Below are positions 1 to 5,120 of a stretch of 5,120 nucleotides of DNA, one piece after another. The stretch is from Acidimicrobiia bacterium UBA6912 (GTDB taxonomy: Bacteria; Actinomycetota; Acidimicrobiia; Spongiisociales; UBA5794), in assembly GCA_002450985.1 (NCBI GenBank), contig DKBA01000148.1, positions 496 to 5,615 on the forward strand, given 5' to 3'. The translations under genes and the position numbers were made by a program. The notes beneath the pieces are model-generated. The model was not told the DNA's origin. It saw nothing but the letters and a program-made list of their open reading frames with translations, and ran no database searches. Position 1 is the stretch's first letter. Each line of letters starts with the position of its first letter.

Positions 1-703
1 GGATCGCCGTCCCCTGGGTGAGCCACAGATTCAGCTCGTCACGGTTCGGCTCGTGCAGGGTGCCGTCCTGAACGAAGTAGGCCCGGTCGACGAAGTTGAT
101 CGCCGCCGGGTCGTGGGTCGCCATGACGACCGCGGTGCCCTCGCCGGCGACCCTACGCAGCAGACCGAGGATCGCCGCACCCGTGGCGGTGTCGAGCTCG
201 CCGGTCGGCTCGTCGGCGAGGAGGTACCCGGGGCCGTGCACCAGCGCCCTGGCAATGGCGACTCGCTGCTGCTCCCCGCCCGAGAGCTCATCGGGACGAT
301 GGCCCGCCCTCCCCACCATCTCGACCGACGCCAGCGCCACCTCGATCTTCTCTCGAGCCTGTCGGCCCGGCACCCCGAGCAGGCGCAGCGACACGTCGAC
401 GTTCTCCGCCGCGGACAGCAGCGGGAGGAGGCCTGCCGTCTGGAAGACGAACCCGAGGTTGGTGCGGCGCACTCGCGCCGCCGCCGCCTCGGAGAGACCG
501 TCGACCCTCTGTCCGTCGAGCCGTATCTCGCCCGAGTCAGGGTGCAGGAGCAGGCCGGCCATCTGCAGCAGCGACGTCTTGCCCGACCCGGAGGGGCCGA
601 ACAAGGCGACATACTCGCCCATTTCGACACCGAGGCTGACGTTGCGGGCGCCGATCGCCCCGCCGGGATACTCCTTCGTGAGGTCGACGAGCTCAAGAGC
701 CAT
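1..703 (-). CDS. ABC transporter ATP-binding protein, LolD/MacB-like (partial, 3' end outside window)
   Basis: This is the second ATPase of the operon and would hydrolyse ATP in the cytoplasm to drive the FtsX-type permease encoded upstream. The reading frame stays open to the window edge, giving 234 residues from the ATG at 703. Visible motifs are Walker A GPSGSGKTS (36-44), Q-loop Gln88 in GFVFQ, signature LSGGEQQR (140-147) followed by the usual ARAL, Walker B YLLADEP (160-166) with catalytic Glu165, D-loop GELD (168-171) and H-loop His197 in ATHD. All catalytic residues are intact. LolD/MacB-type ATPase domains usually end near residue 225-230, so the nucleotide-binding core is essentially complete and only a tail is missing. 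The start is supported by GGAGG 9 bases upstream, and it overlaps the end of the preceding ATPase gene by 11 bases. The family assignment is firm. The transported substrate is unknown, and any C-terminal extension cannot be seen. Confidence 0.95.
   Translation of the reverse strand, partial: MALELVDLTKEYPGGAIGARNVSLGVEMGEYVALFGPSGSGKTSLLQMAGLLLHPDSGEIRLDGQRVDGLSEAAAARVRRTNLGFVFQTAGLLPLLSAAENVDVSLRLLGVPGRQAREKIEVALASVEMVGRAGHRPDELSGGEQQRVAIARALVHGPGYLLADEPTGELDTATGAAILGLLRRVAGEGTAVVMATHDPAAINFVDRAYFVQDGTLHEPNRDELNLWLTQGTAI
187..223 (-). repeat. 37-base exact match to 998-1034, in the second ATPase gene
   Basis: This stretch, which encodes the Walker B and D-loop region LLADEPTGELDT, is identical base for base to 998-1034 in the neighbouring ATPase gene, including every third codon position. 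The flanking sequence diverges quickly. It reflects paralogy between the two genes, with possible local homogenisation. Confidence 0.9.
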
Positions 704-1535
704 CTGACGTGTCCTCCGGTTGGAGCAGGATGCCATCCTCGACGATCCGGGCCTTCGCCCGATCGCCGATGCCTGCCTCGATGAGCATGTCCCGGGGAAT
801 CTCGACGGCACCGTGCGGGCCCACCTCGACGGTCGCCGACTCCCGGTGGTAGTCGGGCCCGGCCACCTTGCCGTCGGCGAGACGGACCACCCGGTCGGTC
901 CGTTGGGCCAGCGCGACGTCGTGGGTCACGACGAGGATGGACAAGCCTCCCTCCTCGTTGAGACGGCGCAGCACCTCGTAGATGCCGAGAGACGTCTCGG
1001 TGTCGAGCTCGCCGGTCGGCTCGTCGGCGAGGAGCAGCTTGGGGCCGAGGGCGAGGGCGACGCAGAGGGCGAGACGCTGCTGCTCCCCACCGGACATCGT
1101 GTGCAACTTCGAGTAGGCGTGATTGCGCAGCCCGACGGCCTCGAGCAGTGCGAGCGCCCTGGCCCGGCGCCGCCTCGCCCCGACCCCGGCGAGCAGCATG
1201 GGGAGCTCGACGTTGTCGATGGCCTTCAGGTACGGGAGCAGGTTGCGGGAGTAGTCCTGCCACAGGAAGCCCACGTTGCGGCGGTAGTGACGCACCAACG
1301 CACGTTCGGCGATGTCCGACAGCTCGAGCCCGGTGACCTCGACCGCACCCGCAGACGGCACGTCGAGGCCGGCGAGGATCGTGAGCAGCGTGGACTTCCC
1401 GGCTCCCGACTTGCCAACGACGGAGATGAACTCGCCCTCCTCCATCGTGAAGTCGAGCCCCTGCAGGGCGACGACCTCGAGGTTGCCCTGCTTGTGGATC
1501 TTGATGAGGTTCCGGCAGTCGATGATCGGCGCCAT
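693..1535 (-). CDS. ABC transporter ATP-binding protein with C-terminal AbrB-like tail
   Basis: This 280-residue cytoplasmic ATPase is the first of two encoded after the FtsX-type permease. Residues 1-225 form the nucleotide-binding domain: Walker A GKSGAGKST (41-49), Q-loop Gln93 in GFLWQ followed by SRNLLPYL, signature MSGGEQQR (147-154), Walker B LLLADEP (167-173) with Glu172, D-loop GELD (175-178) and H-loop His205 in VTHD. The usual ARAL after the signature reads CVAL (158-161), so a commonly conserved arginine is valine here. Residues 234-274 match the SpoVT/AbrB swapped-hairpin pattern, with VGPHGAVEIP and then DGILLQP. I chose the ATG at 1535: it overlaps the permease stop as TGATG, has GGAGGT 9 bases upstream, and begins a standard ABC N-terminus. 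A longer in-frame reading up to 1733 adds 66 low-complexity residues that lie over the permease gene and do not resemble this family. The ATPase call is firm; the tail's role is unknown. Confidence 0.95.
   Translation of the reverse strand: MAPIIDCRNLIKIHKQGNLEVVALQGLDFTMEEGEFISVVGKSGAGKSTLLTILAGLDVPSAGAVEVTGLELSDIAERALVRHYRRNVGFLWQDYSRNLLPYLKAIDNVELPMLLAGVGARRRRARALALLEAVGLRNHAYSKLHTMSGGEQQRLALCVALALGPKLLLADEPTGELDTETSLGIYEVLRRLNEEGGLSILVVTHDVALAQRTDRVVRLADGKVAGPDYHRESATVEVGPHGAVEIPRDMLIEAGIGDRAKARIVEDGILLQPEDTSDGS
713..717 (-). promoter_or_regulatory. Ribosome binding site of the second ATPase gene
   Basis: GGAGG on the minus strand lies 9 bases before the ATG at 703, inside the 3' end of the preceding ATPase gene. 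The two genes overlap by 11 bases, so ribosomes finishing the first ATPase stop just past this start. Confidence 0.75.
717..836 (-). other. AbrB/SpoVT-like swapped-hairpin domain at the ATPase C-terminus
   Basis: These bases encode about residues 234-273 of the first ATPase, just beyond where LolD/MacB-type ATPases normally stop. The pattern is beta strand, glycine turn, strand ending in Ile-Pro, a short helix, Gly-Ile-x-Asp, then a strand ending DGILLQP. This matches the AbrB/MazE consensus with its G-x-V-x-I-P core. The arginine that often follows the glycine is alanine here (GAVEIP). AbrB-type domains dimerise and, in transcription factors, bind DNA. In a transporter ATPase, dimerisation or a regulatory contact is more plausible than DNA binding, but this is inference. 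The assignment is by eye, without a profile search. Confidence 0.7.
998..1034 (-). repeat. 37-base exact match to 187-223, in the AbrB-tailed ATPase gene
   Basis: This is the other copy of the same-orientation direct repeat in the Walker B/D-loop coding region. The two copies are about 810 bases apart, so recombination between them would fuse the two ATPase genes in frame and exchange their C-terminal parts. Confidence 0.9.
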
Positions 1536-4500
1536 CAGCGCTCCACCTCCCGCAAGACCTCGCTCATCCGGCGCGCCGAGACTCGCCGCGTCGACCACAC
1601 CACGGACACGATCAGCAACACGCCGACGATGGCGACGTACCCGGCGAGGGACGGCCACGGTGCGGTGAGCCGGATCGGCGGCTCGACCACCTCGGCGGTC
1701 TCTCCGAGCTGGAGGAACGGGAGCATCGACCACATCAGGGCGATGCCCCCGAGGGTTCCGATCACCGCCCCGAGGCCGACCACCACGACCTGCTCGACGG
1801 CGAAGGTCGCCGCCACCTCCCTGCGTTGGAGGCCGAGCGCTCGCAGCACCCCCATCTCCCTCGCCCGCCGGGCGACGGCGAGCAACACGTAGCTGGTCAC
1901 GCCTGCGAGGGCGAGCACCACGCTCGTCGCGGCTCCGACGAACAGGATCGCGACCAGCCCGACCTGGACGGGCCGCGACGAGAACTCCGATGTGCTCCCG
2001 GCGATGCTGAACACCCGATCCGGCTCGCCTCCGGCCGGGAACGCCGCAGATATCCGACGCAGCGCGGCATCAGGATCGTCCGTCGCCACCCAGAGCTCCT
2101 GGGGGGCGTTGAGACGGGCCAGGCTCGTGCTGAAGCTCCACGTCGCCGCCCCGTCGAGCCAGGCGGTCACGGCATCGAGATCGGTGACCATCTTGCCCTC
2201 GCGCGTCGGGTCGTTCATGGTGGGAACGCGATCGATGAACCCGACGAACCTCCCGTCGAGGATGCGCCCGGCGATGCTGTAGCTGGACTCGGCGCCCACG
2301 GTGAGACCGGCGCGGATGGCGACCTCACGATCGAGCAGCACCCGGATGGGGTCGGGGAGGCGCCGGAAGGACGGCACGTCGGCATCGGCCCGAGTCCGCG
2401 CAATCGGCAGCTCCCACCGGGTGGCGAGACCCTCCCTGGCGAGCGGCGACGCTTCGAGCTCGGCCGCCGTTGGGCCGGGCACACCTTCGGGGAGCTCGGC
2501 GTAGTACGCCGTCAGCGCCTCGTTGGCGTCGACGTCGCGGAACCGGCGGATCTCGTTCTCGGTGGTCAGCTCGTCGAGGTTCTCGGTGAACGGCTCCTCG
2601 CCGTCCGGCGTGGCGATGCGGAAGTCCGACACGAGCACCTGCTCGCCGTCGATGAGGGCGCCTCCGGTCTGATTGCTGCGCTCCAGCCACACGGCGTGAA
2701 TCGAGTAGGGCGGTTGCGGAGGCGACGAGTAGAGGGTGTTGAGCCCTGCCGTGGCGAAGTCGACCTCCACCGTGCGCCATCCGGATTCGACGAGATCCTG
2801 GTCGGCCTGCATGGTCCACAGCCTGCCCTTCCCGTCGAACACCTTCATCATCAGCCGCAGGCTGCGGTCGGCAGCCGAGTCCCCGAGGTCCGTCTGCTCG
2901 GCGAGGCTCCGTGGCACCACGACGCCGTCGACCCGCAGCGCGGTCCCCGCGGCGGGCACCTCGGCCCCGAGGTCCGGAGGACCCTCCGCCCGCAACGGGG
3001 CGAACGTCTCCTCCGGTGGCGGGCCGAAATCGGAGCGCCACTTGACGATGGAGGCGAACTGCTCCGGGCGGATCGCCAGCACCTCCGCCTGCCGAGTCGA
3101 CTGGCGGGGTGCTCCGTTCGTGCGCAGGACGGCGGTGGCGACCGTGTCCTCGGGCGGGGCCACATACCCGGCGTTCTCCCCCACCACCCGGAGATCGGCG
3201 CCCGACACGAACGCCGCCCTGTCGGTGAAGGACCCGTCGAGGGTGTTCGCATAGGTGAGGGCGAACGCACCCAGCCCCGTGGTCAGCCAGACGAGGAGGG
3301 CGAGCCTGCCGTACGGGATGGGGTTGCGTCCGAGGTGCCACCCGGGCAGTGCAGCCGACATCGAGCGGGCCTTGACCATGAGCCAGCCCACGAAGCGCAG
3401 CACCCACGGCAGGACGCGGAGCAGCAGCAAGGCCCCGGTGAAGAGGAGGAGCGCCGGGAAGATGATGGCGAGCGGGTCGAGCTTGACCTCACCCTCCGTC
3501 GTGTTGATGAACCCGCGCTGGGCCAGTTGGAAGAGCACGACCAGCGAGATCCCCATGGCGAACAGGTCCAGGTTGTAGCGCTGCCACACCGAGGACCTAC
3601 TGGGCCGGGCCGCCAGCGAACGCAGCTCGAGCACCTTGCGGCGGGCGAACGGGAGGATGGCGAGGCCCATCGCCACGAACGTGACGATGGCGCCGGCGAG
3701 CACGAAGGGAACGATCGACCGCACCTGGGCGACACGGAGCGCACCTCCGGTGAGGTCCGACAGTGGCGGCACGCGCCCGGTGAGGGCCACCATGGTGCGG
3801 GCGACGTAGGGTGCGACGGCGGCGGCGATCACGGCGATGACGAGGGACTGCGTCACGTGGATGCCGATGGTCTGCCACGCGCTCGCTCCCCTCGTCTTGA
3901 GCAGGGCGAGCTCCGGACCCTCCCGCTCGAGCGTGAGCGCGGCGGTGTAGACGAGGAAGTACAGGGCGCCGCCAACGACGAGGGCCAGGACGGCGAGGAT
4001 CGGGGCACCCACCGTCACCGACCGCGTGGTGAACGCATCGAGGATGTTGCCCAGCAGGGTGTTGGCGGCGATGGTGCCGCCGCTGTCCCTGCTGATGTCT
4101 GCCCGGAAGCCCGCGACCTGGTTGGCGAGGGCGTTCAGCTCCTCGAGCTCGACGCTCTCCGGGTCGAACTGCACGATGAAACGTTGGGTTGCGGTGAGCC
4201 CCGGAAGGCCCCGCTGCGTGCGGCGCCACGGGTCGCTCGTGGGGCTGATCGCCAGTGGGCCCGTCCACGTGTCCCACGTCTCCAGCGGGAGGAAGGCCAT
4301 CGCTCCGGGATCGTCGATCCCCCAGATCGGATCGCCGCCGTCGACGGCTTCGACGACGGCGGCGACCTCGACGATCTCGAACGTCTGCGGAAAGCCGCTC
4401 AGGGGGCGGAGCACGAACCGATCGCCCACGTCTCGTTGGATCTTCGCCGCCAGGTCGGACCCGATGGCGATGCGCAACGGTTGGGCGAACTCGCTCGACG

Positions 4501-5056
4501 ATGGGGGTCCCTGTGGCACCGGCCACGTCCCCCCTTCAGCGGCGACGTGGTCGGCGATGTCGGGTGCGGTGAAGAAGCGCACCTGGGTCGCTTCCTGCGG
4601 CGGCGATGGGTACGGCGGATTCGGCAGCTCTTCGGGATCCGTCCCCTCCGCCACCAGGGCGTCGACCTCGTCGCGCCACTCCTCGGCGAGACCGAGCCAG
4701 TCGACCGAGCCCTCGACCGGGATGACGACGAACTCACGCGACTGGATGCGCTCCACCGTGGTCGGGTACCACTCGACGAGACGCTCCTGCCATACATCGG
4801 TGACGAGCGTCCGGTTCTCCTCGGCTACGTCACCGCTGTAGGAGGTCGTCTGCGTGAAGGCCGTGATGTCGACGTCGGCCGCAGGGGCGCCGCGCAGCGT
4901 GAACAGGAGGTCCACCGCTTGAACCGACGCCTCGTACAACGGGACGATCACGAGGAGCGCCGTGACGAGCGTGGCGCCGAGGAGGGAGCCGAAGAGGACG
5001 CCGCGTTTCGCCCACACTCGACGGGCCACCAGCCCTGCATAGGTGACGAAACGCAC
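1535..5056 (-). CDS. FtsX-type ABC transporter permease, duplicated, ten membrane helices (MacB/LolC-like)
   Basis: This 1173-residue inner-membrane permease is the transmembrane part of the system. Predicted helices lie near residues 20-41, 351-374, 395-420, 447-470, 496-513, 528-556, 582-603, 1031-1060, 1083-1112 and 1133-1155. Arg-rich loops fall on the cytoplasmic side throughout, giving an N-in, C-in topology. The first extracellular domain (about 42-350) contains a MacB-core-like stretch, IAIGSDLAAKIQRDVGDRF (196-214). The second (about 604-1030) has a similar one, LLDREVAIRAGLTVG (907-921). FtsX coupling loops follow helix 2 (LEREGPELALLKTRG, 376-390) and helix 8 (RRAREMGVLRALGLQRRE, 1063-1080). 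Helices 5-6 join the two halves. The GTG start is supported by GGAGG 10 bases upstream and a typical positively charged N-terminus; no other in-frame start lies between it and the window end. It is the first visible gene of the operon, and its stop overlaps the ATPase start. MacB and LolC/E permeases have only four helices, so this is a fused double unit. Substrate unknown. Confidence 0.93.
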   Translation of the reverse strand: MRFVTYAGLVARRVWAKRGVLFGSLLGATLVTALLVIVPLYEASVQAVDLLFTLRGAPAADVDITAFTQTTSYSGDVAEENRTLVTDVWQERLVEWYPTTVERIQSREFVVIPVEGSVDWLGLAEEWRDEVDALVAEGTDPEELPNPPYPSPPQEATQVRFFTAPDIADHVAAEGGTWPVPQGPPSSSEFAQPLRIAIGSDLAAKIQRDVGDRFVLRPLSGFPQTFEIVEVAAVVEAVDGGDPIWGIDDPGAMAFLPLETWDTWTGPLAISPTSDPWRRTQRGLPGLTATQRFIVQFDPESVELEELNALANQVAGFRADISRDSGGTIAANTLLGNILDAFTTRSVTVGAPILAVLALVVGGALYFLVYTAALTLEREGPELALLKTRGASAWQTIGIHVTQSLVIAVIAAAVAPYVARTMVALTGRVPPLSDLTGGALRVAQVRSIVPFVLAGAIVTFVAMGLAILPFARRKVLELRSLAARPSRSSVWQRYNLDLFAMGISLVVLFQLAQRGFINTTEGEVKLDPLAIIFPALLLFTGALLLLRVLPWVLRFVGWLMVKARSMSAALPGWHLGRNPIPYGRLALLVWLTTGLGAFALTYANTLDGSFTDRAAFVSGADLRVVGENAGYVAPPEDTVATAVLRTNGAPRQSTRQAEVLAIRPEQFASIVKWRSDFGPPPEETFAPLRAEGPPDLGAEVPAAGTALRVDGVVVPRSLAEQTDLGDSAADRSLRLMMKVFDGKGRLWTMQADQDLVESGWRTVEVDFATAGLNTLYSSPPQPPYSIHAVWLERSNQTGGALIDGEQVLVSDFRIATPDGEEPFTENLDELTTENEIRRFRDVDANEALTAYYAELPEGVPGPTAAELEASPLAREGLATRWELPIARTRADADVPSFRRLPDPIRVLLDREVAIRAGLTVGAESSYSIAGRILDGRFVGFIDRVPTMNDPTREGKMVTDLDAVTAWLDGAATWSFSTSLARLNAPQELWVATDDPDAALRRISAAFPAGGEPDRVFSIAGSTSEFSSRPVQVGLVAILFVGAATSVVLALAGVTSYVLLAVARRAREMGVLRALGLQRREVAATFAVEQVVVVGLGAVIGTLGGIALMWSMLPFLQLGETAEVVEPPIRLTAPWPSLAGYVAIVGVLLIVSVVWSTRRVSARRMSEVLREVER
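1545..1550 (-). promoter_or_regulatory. Ribosome binding site of the AbrB-tailed ATPase gene
   Basis: GGAGGT on the minus strand, inside the last codons of the permease gene, lies 9 bases before the ATG at 1535. It supports that ATG over the longer upstream reading. Together with the TGATG stop-start overlap it indicates coupled translation. Confidence 0.75.
1577..1960 (-). other. FtsX domain 2 of the permease
   Basis: This segment encodes about residues 1033-1160 and holds helices 8-10. The loop RRAREMGVLRALGLQRRE after helix 8 is the classic FtsX signature (R-x-x-E-x-G-x-L-R-A-L-G), closer to consensus than the equivalent loop of domain 1. The protein ends 13 residues later in a short charged cytoplasmic tail. 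Confidence 0.9.
2612..2953 (-). other. Probable beta-sandwich (jelly-roll-like) insert in extracellular domain 2
   Basis: These bases encode about residues 702-815. The pattern is alternating hydrophobic strands: AGTALRVDG, LRLMMKVFDGKGRLW, then SGWRTVEVDF, then SIHAVWLER and finally QVLVSDFRI. A strand containing 'D-x-x-G-R', a 'GWRTVEVDF' strand and a closing 'V-x-D-F/L-R-I' strand are typical of galactose-binding-like or carbohydrate-binding modules. The insert lies between helix 7 and the MacB-core-like part of the second outer domain, so it would face the outside. This is pattern recognition only and no ligand can be named. Confidence 0.5.
3632..4009 (-). other. FtsX domain 1 of the permease
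   Basis: This segment encodes about residues 350-475 and holds helices 2-4 with the cytoplasmic coupling loop LEREGPELALLKTRG between helices 2 and 3. In MacB-type transporters this loop and its short helices contact the ATPase. The cytoplasmic segment after helix 4 is rich in arginine, consistent with the positive-inside rule. Boundaries are approximate. Confidence 0.85.
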
Positions 5057-5066
5057 GAGTCCCTTG

Positions 5067-5071
5067 CCTCC
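5067..5071 (-). promoter_or_regulatory. Ribosome binding site of the permease gene
   Basis: GGAGG on the minus strand lies 10 bases before the GTG start at 5056. It decides the start because no in-frame ATG or other start codon lies upstream within the window. A second purine run, AAGGGA, is nearer the GTG but too close to be optimal. Confidence 0.7.
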
Positions 5072-5093
5072 GACCGCAACCTTAGGCTCGGCT

Positions 5094-5115
5094 GCACCGA
5101 CCCGGTGCGCACCGG
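5094..5115. promoter_or_regulatory. Palindromic half-site cluster upstream of the operon, possible operator
   Basis: Bases 5102-5115 form a perfect 14-base palindrome, CCGGTGCGCACCGG. A third copy of the half-site, GCACCG, lies at 5094-5099, so three half-sites alternate in orientation. It sits 46 bases upstream of the permease start, outside the coding frame. A regulator binding here could control the operon. GC-rich DNA produces such palindromes by chance fairly often, so the functional reading is weak. Confidence 0.3.
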
Positions 5116-5120
5116 ACGCG

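Noticed and set aside
140..180. A frameshift or degeneration in the second ATPase because it is incomplete here
   Set aside because: Translation by hand is continuous from 703 to base 2 with every catalytic motif in order. The gene is simply cut by the window edge.
31..1263. Long 410-codon reading frame on the minus strand across both ATPase genes
   Set aside because: Its translation is Arg/Pro/Ser-rich low complexity and is out of frame with clear ATPase motifs in both genes it covers. It is a shadow produced by high GC content.
1536..1733. N-terminal extension of the first ATPase by 66 residues
   Set aside because: The extension overlaps the permease FtsX domain in another frame, is Arg-rich low complexity, and the ATG at 1535 has a good ribosome binding site and a normal ABC N-terminus.
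720..1892. Long 390-codon reading frame on the plus strand
   Set aside because: It lies antisense to the AbrB-tailed ATPase and the permease end. Its composition mirrors their codons, and I see no family motif or good ribosome binding site.
2325..3407. 360-codon minus-strand frame and other antisense or offset frames within the permease
   Set aside because: All are out of frame with the continuous 1173-residue permease, whose helices and motifs are coherent from end to end, and all have biased low-complexity translations.
5079..5084. TAAGGT as a promoter -10 element for the operon
   Set aside because: It fits TAnnnT, but there is no recognisable -35 about 17 bases upstream, and transcription would start almost at the ribosome binding site. 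The evidence is too weak to list as a promoter.

Overview
The window is GC-rich (roughly two thirds G+C by eye) and carries a single, tightly packed operon read entirely on the minus strand. It encodes a MacB/LolCDE-type (type VII, FtsX-fold) ABC transport system. The GC content, the strong preference for codons ending in G or C, and a giant FtsX permease paired with two separate ATPases suggest Actinomycetota; a high-GC Chloroflexota member is also possible. The sequence alone does not fix the taxon. I see no RNA genes, mobile elements, CRISPR arrays or terminators.

Layout in order of transcription (right to left): (1) 5057-5120 is a short leader with a Shine-Dalgarno and, further upstream, a perfect 14-base palindrome that may be an operator. 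(2) 5056-1535 is a 1173-residue permease with ten predicted membrane helices, two large extracellular domains and two FtsX domains, in effect two MacB/LolC-like halves fused through a central helix pair. (3) 1535-693 is a 280-residue ATPase with all catalytic motifs and a C-terminal tail of about 45 residues that looks like a SpoVT/AbrB swapped-hairpin domain. (4) 703 to beyond base 1 is a second, more conventional LolD/MacB-type ATPase; its first 234 residues are visible and its 3' end lies outside the window. The genes overlap by 1 and 11 bases, and each downstream start has a GGAGG-type ribosome binding site 9 bases away, so translation is probably coupled.

Inferred working model: the duplicated permease supplies both transmembrane halves, and the two different ATPases form its nucleotide-binding pair. 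Such systems generally use ATP hydrolysis in the cytoplasm to move the outer domains (mechanotransmission), handling lipoproteins, peptides or antibiotics, or acting on the cell envelope. The substrate cannot be read from the sequence. The most unusual parts are the AbrB-like tail on one ATPase, the beta-sandwich-like insert in the second extracellular domain, and sequence differences that make the two ATPases non-equivalent.
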